DNA from: Meridianimarinicoccus marinus
GTDB lineage: Bacteria > Pseudomonadota > Alphaproteobacteria > Rhodobacterales > Rhodobacteraceae
DNA length: 64,000 nt
Assembly: GCF_040689105.1 (NCBI RefSeq)
Contig: NZ_JBFBVU010000009.1
Location: forward strand, 88,078-152,077
Direction of reading: 5' to 3'
Under the pieces are notes generated by a model. That model had not been told where the DNA came from. It did not search any database and worked only from the letters and a program-made list of their open reading frames with translations. This document shows, one piece after another, positions 25,401 to 32,777 of this stretch (position 1 is its first letter; each line of letters opens with the position of its first letter). Made by a program: the position numbers and the translations under genes.

Positions 25401-26226
25401 CGCGGGCCTGCCCCTTGCCGCCCATGAGATCTTCGCGTACCCGGTGCTGTCGCAGCTTGCCGCCGTTGTCGAGGCCCGGCCCGCCGGACAAAAGATCACC
25501 ACCGATGACGGGCTTCTGGCGCGACTGCACCCGGAGGGGCGCTCGGATCCGTTCCTGATGATCCACGGCAGCCCCGAGATGTGTGCGCATCTGGGTCATG
25601 CGCTGGGGCCGGACACGCCGCTGTGGTTCCAATTCTCAAGCTATCTGCGCGGGCCGGTTCCGCGCGGACAGGATATCGCGGCGATGGTGGCCGCGCTGAA
25701 GCCCCTCGCCCTCCGTCTGTTCGACGGACGTCCGGTGCGGCTTGGCGGCTATTCGCTGGGCGCGGTGCTGGCTATCGAACTGGCCCGCCAGTTGCGCGAC
25801 GAGGGCTGCAAGGTGCCGTTCGTTTTCCTGCTGGATCCATCCTGGGAATGCGGCGGCAGCCACGCCCCCGCCGCCCGGAGGGTGGCCCACCGGGCCAAAT
25901 CGGCGCTGTTGTCCCGCGCGTTGGATCTTGGCGCGCGGCTGGGCGTTGGCGATGCCGAGCGGCTGCGGCTGTCGGCGGTGGGCCACTACTATCGCGCGGC
26001 GCTGCTGGCTTACCATCCTGCGCGCTATGACGGCCCTGTACACCTGGTGATGTCGCGGGACGGCACCGCGCTGCTGGACCCCGGTGGCTGGCTGGCCGGG
26101 ACCTGCCCGAACCGGCGCGACACCCGGCTGGAGGTCAACCATTTCGACCTACAGCACGACACCGACGCGCTGTTTGCATGGACCACACTGTTGACCCGAA
26201 TGCTGCAGGACGAGGCGGAGCCCTGA
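22459..26226 (+). CDS. NRPS module 2: C-A-PCP-TE terminal module
   Basis: 1255 residues from a GTG overlapping the previous stop (GTGA). Condensation domain about 10-425 with HHxxxDG at 143-149; adenylation domain about 445-915 with A3 LFTSGSQGRPKG, A5 NEYGPTE, A7 YRTGDL and A10 Lys915; carrier Ser969 in LGGDS; thioesterase about 1020-1255 with nucleophile Ser1099 in GYSLG, an LLD acidic residue and His1228 in VNHFD. Hand-aligned pocket is D-S-A-L-I-A-E-V-W-K. The nearest code I recall is histidine (D-S-E-L-T-A-E-V-C-K), with seven matches, so substrate is uncertain. It adds the last residue and the thioesterase releases the product by hydrolysis or cyclisation. Confidence 0.92.
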   Translation: MIAGEIPEVEEILPLAPAQAGMLLELTRGDAPEGAYLGVVRFTLDGPLDPQAFADALRATAAARDVFRLSFEWEGLKQPVQLLHPQADLPVTIEDWTGRQEAEIAQRAEQERARGCDLRHAPLSRAVLLRLAPDRHVCLLVLHHLICDGWSARILLQEVMARLAGQPVLAAPPFRDLLAWQASRDDSGEEAFFRDYLAGLAPPVPVAIPAGVPSGPRARIDVRRLPVDPALDRAVGTLARHLRVTPPAVFSALLAVQLRRFGAGDDVVFGQTASGRPQDLAGADTMVGPFVSTLPTRLRIDPRAPVAELIRQAGAHAQARRPFETAALRDVMRWSGLGAGVPLYHTLFVYQGLPPVPPQGAEPRLSDLSTDVTSPDAMALLYHPGAAPALDLHVNRQVHDPDAAEAFARDYLDLVAEAVKHPETPVAALARRIATAPTPEPAATVDFPPLPQAIAAHAARAPGAPALRCGDERMTYGALMAAAEGVAATLAGAGIGPGDIVPVAMARSTTCVAAMLGVMLRGAAYVVLDLSYPRAHLQGILDTVAAKAVLTRPEDEDLIAWTDLPRLHPGPGRGPAVPLTGEEIAYVLFTSGSQGRPKGVRVSHANLAYSTGVRRQVYGSDPSAFLILSPLGFDSSVAGLYWALASGGEAVLSPPEATRDLTALARLIRSTRPSHMLCLPGLYRHLLDTATPEDLAALHTVIVAGEPLPPSLIAAHRDRLGARLFNEYGPTEATVWCTAFDTAQHDGGDDVPIGRAIPGSRIAIADPDGAPLPDGTLGEIIVSGPGVAAGYLGTPDIDGGAFSGQWDARSYRTGDLGMRRPDGIVLYRGRCDTQVKIRGHRVELAEVEAALGALPDLGDRVVLAEDAPAGTRLVAVVQTGDPATIRATLAARLPAHMVPAEVRVIPDLPRLPNGKIDRRGLLDRRPAELPETSAPEGYVARQLAEIWEGLLNTDLIGPDDNFFDLGGDSLLAMRAVFAAEAAGLPLAAHEIFAYPVLSQLAAVVEARPAGQKITTDDGLLARLHPEGRSDPFLMIHGSPEMCAHLGHALGPDTPLWFQFSSYLRGPVPRGQDIAAMVAALKPLALRLFDGRPVRLGGYSLGAVLAIELARQLRDEGCKVPFVFLLDPSWECGGSHAPAARRVAHRAKSALLSRALDLGARLGVGDAERLRLSAVGHYYRAALLAYHPARYDGPVHLVMSRDGTALLDPGGWLAGTCPNRRDTRLEVNHFDLQHDTDALFAWTTLLTRMLQDEAEP

Positions 26227-26227
26227 G

Positions 26228-27400
26228 ATGGATTTGACGATCACCGATGACATGGAACGGCGCGGGGCTGCGGCAAGGCGCTTTGCCGAGGACCATCTGA
26301 ACACCGGATTGGCCGCACGCGACCGGCGCGGCACGCTGGATGCCGCGGAATGGCGAACGCTTTGGGGCGCCGCCGCCGAATACGGCTTGCTGCGGCTGGG
26401 CCTCGACACAGCCCATGGCGGCGATGGCACCGACCTGATGACGGCAACCCATGTGGTGCACGAGGTCGGGCGCGGGTGCCGCGACACGGGCATGTTGCTG
26501 GCGCTGAATGCCACGCTGTGGACCGTTCTGCGGCCACTGGTGGAATTTGGAACCGAGGCACAGCAGGCACGATACCTGCCCCGGCTGCTATCGGGGGAAT
26601 GGATCGGGGCCGATGCGGTGACCGAACTGGCCTCGGGCTCGGACGCCATGGCCTTGCAGACGGAAGCGGTGCGCGACGGCGACGGCTATGTGCTGAACGG
26701 CCAGAAGGCCTTCATCGGCATGGCGCCTTGCTGTGACCTCGCGCTGGTTTTCGCGCGCACCAACCCGGCGGTGGGGGCCTGGGGGGTCAGCGCCTTTCTG
26801 GTGGAAACCTCGCTGCCGGGGGTCACGCGCGGCCCGGAAGTCGAAAAACTGGGCCTGCGCACCATTCCCACCGGGTTTCTGAGCTTCACCGACGTGCGCC
26901 TGCCCGCCAGCGCACCTCTTGGCCCCGAAGGCGCGGGCGCGTCGATCTTCGCCCGCTCGTCGGAGTGGGAGCGGCAGATGGTGTTCGCCGGCCATGTGGG
27001 CGCCATGAAACGACAGCTGGAAGCCTGCGTTGCCTTTAGCCAGCAGCGCAGCGTCTTTGGGCGGCCGATCGCCGGGCATCAGTCTGTGTCGAACCGCCTG
27101 GCCGACATGCGGGTGCGCTATGAAACCTGCCACCTGATGCAGCGTCGGGCGGCCTGGCAGATGCAGACCGGCACCGGGGATGCGGCGGCTGCGGCGATCA
27201 CCAAGCTGCATATCTCCGAGGCGCTGCTGGCGTCCAGTCTTGACGCGGTGCGCACCATGGGCGGGCAAGGCTTCCTGTGGGAGGCCGAGGCCGCCCGCGA
27301 TCTGCGCGACGCGGTGGGCGGGGTGCTTTATGGCGGCACCTCGGACATTCAGCGCAACATCATCGCGCAGTTCCTGCCGGGCTGGGCCGCCAAAAACTAG
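26228..27400 (+). CDS. Acyl-CoA dehydrogenase-like flavoprotein, predicted prolyl-carrier-protein oxidase (PltE/RedW-like)
   Basis: 390 residues, starting 2 nt after the NRPS stop. It has the acyl-CoA dehydrogenase fold: an N-terminal helical part, VTELASGSDA in the FAD-binding beta domain, and a C-terminal helical domain with RSVFGRPIAGHQSVSNRLADM and GGTSDIQRNIIA. Glu248 in SSEWER sits where PltE/RedW-type enzymes place the catalytic base. In pyoluteorin, prodigiosin and anatoxin pathways such enzymes oxidise carrier-bound prolyl to pyrrolyl or dehydroprolyl thioester, always together with a free adenylation enzyme and carrier, as here. A general fatty acyl-CoA dehydrogenase is less likely given its place as last gene of the NRPS operon. 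Confidence 0.88.
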   Translation: MDLTITDDMERRGAAARRFAEDHLNTGLAARDRRGTLDAAEWRTLWGAAAEYGLLRLGLDTAHGGDGTDLMTATHVVHEVGRGCRDTGMLLALNATLWTVLRPLVEFGTEAQQARYLPRLLSGEWIGADAVTELASGSDAMALQTEAVRDGDGYVLNGQKAFIGMAPCCDLALVFARTNPAVGAWGVSAFLVETSLPGVTRGPEVEKLGLRTIPTGFLSFTDVRLPASAPLGPEGAGASIFARSSEWERQMVFAGHVGAMKRQLEACVAFSQQRSVFGRPIAGHQSVSNRLADMRVRYETCHLMQRRAAWQMQTGTGDAAAAAITKLHISEALLASSLDAVRTMGGQGFLWEAEAARDLRDAVGGVLYGGTSDIQRNIIAQFLPGWAAKN

Positions 27401-27415
27401 GATCGGCGGCAGCCG

Positions 27416-28111
27416 TCAGGCGGTTGTCCGGCGTGCGGCGGCCGCGCGGAAGAACGCGGCGATCCGGTCCAGCATATGCGGCGCGGTGGTGGGAATGCCC
27501 TGCCCGGCCTCGGCGCGGGCGGCCGCCTCGGCCGGCAGCACGTTGCGGCGGGCCTCCAGCAGGGCGGCGGCGAATTCGGGGGTGAACTCCGGGTGCGGCT
27601 GTACCGTCAGCGCCCGGTCGCCATAAAGCAGCATCGCGTTGCGGCACATGTCGGACGAAGCCAGCACCTGCGCCTCCGCCGGCGGCTCGATCACCTGATC
27701 CTGATGCCAGGCGATCAGCGTCTCGCAGCTGCCATCGGTCAGCCGGTAGTCCACCGGACCCACCGACCAGCCGCCCGAGAATTTCTCGACCCTGCCGCCA
27801 AGGGCCTGCGCCAGGATCTGATGGCCAAAGCAGATGCCCACGATGGGAACGGCAGCGGCGTAGGCGGCGCGCAGGAAGTCTTCCAGCGGAACGATCCACG
27901 GCAGATCGTCATAGACCCCGTGGCGCGACCCGGTGATGAGCCAGCCATCGGCGGCCTGCACCGAGGGCGGCAATTCGCCGTCCAGCACCCGGTAGGTCTG
28001 GAACGTAAACCCCTGCCCTTCCAGACAGCGCTGGCACAGCACGTTGTAGTCACCCAGCCGGTCGCGGAAGCTTTCCGGGGTTTCGCCGGTTTGCAGAATG
28101 CCGATCTTCAT
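27416..28111 (-). CDS. Class I glutamine amidotransferase-like hydrolase
   Basis: 231 residues from the ATG at 28111. The nucleophile Cys is in GICFGHQ and the His-Glu pair in QPHPEF, so the class I GATase triad is complete. No synthase domain is attached. It is last in a minus-strand run of glutamine synthetase-like, FAD oxidase and agmatinase genes, where a gamma-glutamyl hydrolase (PuuD role, gamma-Glu-GABA to GABA plus Glu) is the natural guess. However, the GICFGHQ motif is of the GMP-synthetase type rather than the CRGxQ type of PuuD. It is convergent with the NRPS operon, 15 bp away. Confidence 0.8.
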   Translation of the reverse strand: MKIGILQTGETPESFRDRLGDYNVLCQRCLEGQGFTFQTYRVLDGELPPSVQAADGWLITGSRHGVYDDLPWIVPLEDFLRAAYAAAVPIVGICFGHQILAQALGGRVEKFSGGWSVGPVDYRLTDGSCETLIAWHQDQVIEPPAEAQVLASSDMCRNAMLLYGDRALTVQPHPEFTPEFAAALLEARRNVLPAEAAARAEAGQGIPTTAPHMLDRIAAFFRAAAARRTTA

Positions 28112-28127
28112 TGCGTCCCTCGTTGCT

Positions 28128-29096
28128 TCAGACCCGGCCCACCGGATGCCGCTCGGCCCCCTTGGCAAGCGCCAGCAGGCACAGCCAGTCATGCGCCACG
28201 GTCGCCGCCGCGATGGCGGTGATCTCGGCATGATCGTAGGGCGGCGAGACCTCGACCACATCCAGCCCGACCAGGTTCAACCCTTCCAGACCGCGAATGA
28301 ACTCCAATGCCTGCCAGGACGCAAGCCCGCCCGGCACCGGCGTGCCGGTTCCCGGTGCAAACGCAGGGTCCAGCCCGTCCACGTCGAAGCTGATGTAGAC
28401 CGGCGCGTCGCCCGCCCGCTCCCGCGCGATGTCGATGGCGGCCTGAATGCCGTTGCGGTGAATCCATGGCGAGGTCAGCACCTCGAAGCCATGGGTGCTG
28501 TCGTTGTAGGTGCGCAGCCCGACCTGGGTGGAGCGGCTGACATCGACGATGCCCTCATGCGCTGCGCGGGCGAACATGGTGCCGTGATCCATGCTGACAC
28601 CATCGTCGTCCCACGTGTCGCAATGGGCGTCGAACTGGATCAGCGCCATCGGGCCATGGTGCTTGGCATGGGCGCGCAGCAGCGGATAGGCGATGGAATG
28701 GTCGCCGCCCAGGGTCAGCAGCCTGGCGCCGCTGGCCAGAATGTCATCGGCATGGGCCTCGATCGCCGGGGGCACCGATTGCGGGTGGTGCGGATCGAGA
28801 TGCACATCGCCGTAGTCGATGACGTCCAGCAATTCGAACGGGTCGATGCCCGAGGGAAAGGCCTTGAGTTCCGCCAGTTGCACCGATCCCGCGCGGATCG
28901 CCTGCGGCCCCAGACGGCAGCCGGGGCGGAAGGTCACGGCGGTGTCGAAAGGCACCCCGGTCACCACCACATCGACGCCCGCAAGATCGCGGCTGTAGTT
29001 GCGCCGCAGAAAGCTGAGCGCGCCGCCATAGGTCATCTCGTGCCAGCGGCCGCGCGCGGTGTCCCTGCGGCGGAAGGCCTGGTCGCCCTTGGTCAT
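28128..29096 (-). CDS. speB: Agmatinase (ureohydrolase family)
   Basis: 322 residues. The manganese-binding motifs of the arginase/agmatinase family are all visible: GGDHS, DAHCDT and SFDVDGLDPAFAPGTGTP. The reaction would be agmatine plus water to putrescine and urea in the cytoplasm; guanidinobutyrate or another guanidino compound is possible because paralogues differ subtly. It sits 3 bp after the FAD oxidase and 16 bp before the GATase gene on the same strand. This links guanidino-compound breakdown to the gamma-glutamyl polyamine route. Confidence 0.85.
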   Translation of the reverse strand: MTKGDQAFRRRDTARGRWHEMTYGGALSFLRRNYSRDLAGVDVVVTGVPFDTAVTFRPGCRLGPQAIRAGSVQLAELKAFPSGIDPFELLDVIDYGDVHLDPHHPQSVPPAIEAHADDILASGARLLTLGGDHSIAYPLLRAHAKHHGPMALIQFDAHCDTWDDDGVSMDHGTMFARAAHEGIVDVSRSTQVGLRTYNDSTHGFEVLTSPWIHRNGIQAAIDIARERAGDAPVYISFDVDGLDPAFAPGTGTPVPGGLASWQALEFIRGLEGLNLVGLDVVEVSPPYDHAEITAIAAATVAHDWLCLLALAKGAERHPVGRV

Positions 29097-29099
29097 GAC

Positions 29100-30398
29100 T
29101 TATACTCCAAGCCGGTCGCGCAGTTCGTACCACCAGGCGCCCATCACCGTATAGGGCACGCGGAACAGCCGCCCGCCCGGAAACGGCAGCCAGCGCATGG
29201 CGGCAAAGGCGTCAAATCGGCCAAGGTCGGCGTTGACGGCTTCTGACAGGATGCGCCCGAACAGATGGGATCCGGTGACGCCATGGCCGGAATAGCCATG
29301 CGCGAAATAGGTGTTGGCCCCCAGCCGCCCCATTTGCGGCACGCGGGTGAAGCTGAGCGCGAAATTCCCGCTCCAGCGATATTCGATCTTCACGCCCTTC
29401 AGCTGTGGAAAGACCTTCAGCATGTTGGGGGTCAGCTTGGCCTCGATGTCGCGCGGGTCGGTGCCGCCATAGACGGTGCCGCCGCCGAACAGCAGCCGTT
29501 TGTCGGCGGACAGGCGGAAATAATCCAGGATGAAGCGGATATCCTCGACGCAATCATCCCTGGGCAGCAGCGCATCGGCACGCTCCCCCAGCGGTTCGGT
29601 CGCCATGATCTGGGTCGACACCGGCATGACCCGCCATGTCAGCGCCGGGACGACGTTGCCGAGATAGGCGTTGCCGCACAGGATCAGCGTATCGCAAGTG
29701 ATGGTGCCTTGCGCGGTGCGAACCACCGGGCGCGGGGCCTCGGTGTCGACCGAGATGACCGGGCTTTCCTCGAAAATGGTTCCGCCAAGGCTTTCGATGG
29801 CCGCTGCCTCGCCCAATGCCAGGTTCAGCGGATGCATATGGCCGCCGGTCGGGTCGATCATGCCGCCCGCATAGACGTCAGAGCCGACCCTTTCGCGGAT
29901 TTCGGCCTTTGACAGCAGTTTCTGCTGGCTCAGGCCATAGCTGTCCCACAAGGCCTTGCGCGCCTCAAGCTCGCGCATATGGGCCGGGGTATAGGCGGAA
30001 AAGATGTTGCCATCCTTCAGGTCGCAGCGAATGTCATAGCGCGCGATGCGGTCGCGGATGATCTGCTGGCCTTCCTGCGCAACGCCGGCCACGAAACGGG
30101 CATTGTCCTTTCCATAGCGTTTCTCGATGGTCTGCAGGCTGGCGTTCAGCCCGTTGACGATCTGCCCGCCGTTGCGCCCCGAGGCGCCCCAGCCGACGCG
30201 CGCCCCTTCGACCACGGTGACCTTGTGACCCGACTCGACAAGATGCAGCGCGGCCGACAGGCCGGAATACCCCGCGCCGACGACGCAGATGCCGGTGTCA
30301 TGCGCCCCCTGCAAGGCCGGGCGCCGCGGGGCCGGATTGGCCGTTGCGGCATAGTAGCTGCCGGTGTGCTGGACATCCCCGGCATAGGAGGCGGGCAT
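29100..30398 (-). CDS. FAD-dependent oxidase, gamma-glutamylputrescine oxidase-like (PuuB-like)
   Basis: 432 residues. The DAO-type FAD fold starts at ICVVGAGYSGLSAALHL (about residue 37), followed by RVGWGASGRNGGQ, which is typical of PuuB and related amine oxidases. The C-terminal part has YAHGYSGHGV-like FAHGYSGHGVTG. It would oxidise a gamma-glutamylated amine to the aldehyde with release of ammonia and hydrogen peroxide. Its ATG overlaps the stop of the glutamine synthetase-like gene (TGATG), so the two are translationally coupled. Confidence 0.85.
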   Translation of the reverse strand: MPASYAGDVQHTGSYYAATANPAPRRPALQGAHDTGICVVGAGYSGLSAALHLVESGHKVTVVEGARVGWGASGRNGGQIVNGLNASLQTIEKRYGKDNARFVAGVAQEGQQIIRDRIARYDIRCDLKDGNIFSAYTPAHMRELEARKALWDSYGLSQQKLLSKAEIRERVGSDVYAGGMIDPTGGHMHPLNLALGEAAAIESLGGTIFEESPVISVDTEAPRPVVRTAQGTITCDTLILCGNAYLGNVVPALTWRVMPVSTQIMATEPLGERADALLPRDDCVEDIRFILDYFRLSADKRLLFGGGTVYGGTDPRDIEAKLTPNMLKVFPQLKGVKIEYRWSGNFALSFTRVPQMGRLGANTYFAHGYSGHGVTGSHLFGRILSEAVNADLGRFDAFAAMRWLPFPGGRLFRVPYTVMGAWWYELRDRLGV

Positions 30399-31747
30399 CA
30401 GACGGTCTCCAGATAGGTGTGGTATTCGAAATCGGTGACCCGGCGTGTGAAGACACCCAGTTCCTGCCGCTTGCAGTCCGTGAACATCGATACCAGCAGC
30501 GGGTCATAGATCTGGCGGATATGGGTGCCGGTCTCGAACGCCTCGATGGCCGAGGCCCAGTCCGGCGGCAGATGCGGCAGATCCTGGGCATAGGCGTTGC
30601 CGGTGACCGGTGCGGGCGGTTCCCAGCCCTCGCGCAGACCCAGCAGCGCGCCGCCCAGCACGCTGGCCAGCACCAGATAGGGGTTGGCATCGGCACCCGC
30701 GACGCGGTGTTCGATCCGCCGTGCGGCGGCGCTGCCGCCGGGAATGCGGATGGCCAGCGTCCGGTTCTCATAGCCCCAACCGATGGCCGAGGGCGCATGG
30801 GCGCGCGGCGCCAGCCGCCGGAACGAGTTTTCGTGCGGCGCATAGGTCAGCGCGGTTTCGGCCATGGTGCGGATCATCCCGGCCACCGCGTGACGCATCA
30901 GGTCGCTGCCCGCCTCGGTGCCATCGTCGAAGACATTGCGCCCGTCGCCGTCGATCAGGGAGACATGAACATGAAACCCGTTGCCCGACCGCGTGCCATA
31001 AGGTTTGGCCATGAAGGTCGCCGCCAGACCATGCGCCCGCGCGATGCCGCGCACTGTGCGCTTGAACAGGATCGCGTCATCGGCGGCGCGCAGCGGATCG
31101 GCCAGATGCCGCATGTTGATCTCGAACTGCCCGGCGCCGTTTTCCGAGATGGCCACATCCACCGGAATGCCCTGCGCGCGGCAGGAATCGTAGATGTCGT
31201 TCAGCACCGCATCGAAATGCTGCAACTCGTCCAGCGACAGCACCCCGTCGCTGTCCAGCCGCTTGCCGGTGACCGGCGACCGCGGGGCTTGCGGGGCGTC
31301 GCCCTCGGGATCGAACAGGTAGAATTCCAGCTCGGTCGCCACCACCGGGGTCAGGCCACGCGCGGCAAAGCCCTCGACCACCCGCGCCAGCGCTTGCCGG
31401 GGGTCGCCCGCGAAGGGCGCGCCCTCTTCGGTGAACAGCCACAGCGGCACCAGCGCGGTGGGACGGCTGGTCCAGTCGTTGGGCAGGATGCCCCGTCCTG
31501 TGGGCTGGCAGATGCCATCCGCATCGCCCGAGGCAAAGACCAGCGCGCTGTTCTCGATATCCTCGCCCCAGATGTCCACGCCCACCGCCGACAGCGGCAG
31601 CCGCAGGCCGCCATCAAGGGCCTTCGCCACCTGATCGGCCGGAACGCGTTTGCCGCGCAGGGTCCCGTTCAGATCGCACACCGCTGTCAGGACGCTGTCG
31701 ATACCGGGATGCGCCGCGCGCCATGTCTCTGCGTCTGTCTCGGCCAT
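30398..31747 (-). CDS. Glutamine synthetase family protein, gamma-glutamylpolyamine synthetase-like (PuuA-like)
   Basis: 449 residues from the ATG at 31747, chosen over an ATG at 31774 because it gives the normal family N-terminus (AVCDLNGTLRGKRVP). The type III GS-like catalytic domain shows ATELEFYLFDPEG, ENGAGQFEINMRH, FMAKPYGTRSGNGFHVH and the ANPYLVLA motif near the C-terminus. It would ligate glutamate to putrescine or another amine using ATP. It heads the minus-strand Puu-like operon and diverges from the GntR regulator. A second paralogue lies at 32778. Confidence 0.87.
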   Translation of the reverse strand: MAETDAETWRAAHPGIDSVLTAVCDLNGTLRGKRVPADQVAKALDGGLRLPLSAVGVDIWGEDIENSALVFASGDADGICQPTGRGILPNDWTSRPTALVPLWLFTEEGAPFAGDPRQALARVVEGFAARGLTPVVATELEFYLFDPEGDAPQAPRSPVTGKRLDSDGVLSLDELQHFDAVLNDIYDSCRAQGIPVDVAISENGAGQFEINMRHLADPLRAADDAILFKRTVRGIARAHGLAATFMAKPYGTRSGNGFHVHVSLIDGDGRNVFDDGTEAGSDLMRHAVAGMIRTMAETALTYAPHENSFRRLAPRAHAPSAIGWGYENRTLAIRIPGGSAAARRIEHRVAGADANPYLVLASVLGGALLGLREGWEPPAPVTGNAYAQDLPHLPPDWASAIEAFETGTHIRQIYDPLLVSMFTDCKRQELGVFTRRVTDFEYHTYLETV

Positions 31748-31772
31748 GGGCCCGCCTATGCTATAGCTTTTC

Positions 31773-31788
31773 ATATCTTGTGATATAC
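31773..31788. promoter_or_regulatory. Candidate GntR operator, site 1
   Basis: ATATC-TTGT-GATAT is an inverted repeat between the divergent glutamine synthetase-like and gntR genes. It contains TTGTGATATAC (31778-31788), which recurs with one change downstream of gntR. Position and recurrence suggest a binding site for the adjacent FCD-type regulator. Confidence 0.45.
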
Positions 31789-31866
31789 TTTAAGCGGGTT
31801 CTATCGAGTTCCCGCCAACTGTCAACCGATTCACCCGCGCGCGAATTCTCTCGGAGCCCCCGCCTG

Positions 31867-32574
31867 ATGCCGATTGATGCCGAGTTTACCCTGCCCGAGA
31901 TCGTCCCGGATGACGGCATGACCACGCAGGATTACGCCTATCACCGGCTGCGGAATGCGATCCTGCTGGGGGCGATCCCGCCCGGCACGCAGCTGACCTT
32001 CCGGGGGCTGGCGACCATGCTGAACCTCAGCCCGACGCCGGTGCGCGAGGCTGTGCGCCGGCTGAGTTCGGAACATGCGCTGGAAGTTTTGGGCAATCGC
32101 CGCCTGCAAGTGCCGGACATGGGGGCAAGCCGCTTCGAGGAGTTGATCCTGCTGCGGATCGCCCTTGAGACCCACGCTGCGGAACGCGCCTTTCCCTATG
32201 TTTCAAGCGTTTTGATCGAATATCTGCGGGAGCTGGACGACCGTATGGACCGGCTGCTTCAGGCCGGGCGGCTGGACGATCTGACCCTGCTGAACCAGGA
32301 TTTCCACGGCCAGCTTTACGCGGCCAACCCGTTCCAGCAGGCGCTTCCCCTGATCGAAAGCGTGTGGCTGCAATTGGGACCGTTCCAGCGGCAGGTGATG
32401 CAGAACGTCACGCGCTACTACCACGAGGATCGCCACAAGGAGATCCTGGAGGCACTCGAAGCGCGCGATTCCATGGCCCTGGTGGTCGCGGTGGAGAATG
32501 ATATTCGCGACGGGCAGGCCCGGGCCGGCCGGGCGGCCCTGCAGGACGCCGCGCGGGATGATCTTTCGGGATGA
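31867..32574 (+). CDS. GntR-family regulator, FadR/FCD type
   Basis: 235 residues from the ATG at 31867 with GGAG upstream; an ATG at 31918 is an alternative. The winged helix lies at about residues 20-85 (TFRGLATMLNLSPTPVREAVRRL is the recognition region). The C-terminal FCD helical ligand domain follows, with the metal-site pattern Asp/His in NQDFHGQLY and YHEDRHKEILEAL. It sits between two glutamine synthetase-like genes, one on each side, and probably represses the polyamine operons in both directions. The effector is probably a polyamine or gamma-glutamyl intermediate, but this is inferred from context. Confidence 0.88.
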   Translation: MPIDAEFTLPEIVPDDGMTTQDYAYHRLRNAILLGAIPPGTQLTFRGLATMLNLSPTPVREAVRRLSSEHALEVLGNRRLQVPDMGASRFEELILLRIALETHAAERAFPYVSSVLIEYLRELDDRMDRLLQAGRLDDLTLLNQDFHGQLYAANPFQQALPLIESVWLQLGPFQRQVMQNVTRYYHEDRHKEILEALEARDSMALVVAVENDIRDGQARAGRAALQDAARDDLSG

Positions 32575-32584
32575 TCGCCAATTT

Positions 32585-32595
32585 TTGTGATAGAC
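32585..32595. promoter_or_regulatory. Candidate GntR operator, site 2
   Basis: TTGTGATAGAC matches site 1 (31778-31788) at 10 of 11 positions. It lies in the 203-bp gap between gntR and the second glutamine synthetase-like gene, where the promoter of that gene should be. Confidence 0.4.
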
Positions 32596-32777
32596 TTTTG
32601 ACTGAAATGACCCCATATCGCGCCATCATCGGGACAGGACTACGGCCCAATTCGCCCGAAATCATCCCGTGATGCCCTTGTCTGGCCCGCGTTGCATTGC
32701 CAGATCCCTGAAAACTGATACCCTCTGCGCCGCCCTCCGACCCAGATCGCGCCCGCAGGCCATTCCAAGGACCCCTC

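Noticed and set aside
26228..27400. Ordinary fatty acyl-CoA dehydrogenase
   Set aside because: It is the last gene of the NRPS operon, has the motif set of carrier-protein prolyl oxidases and has no beta-oxidation genes next to it.
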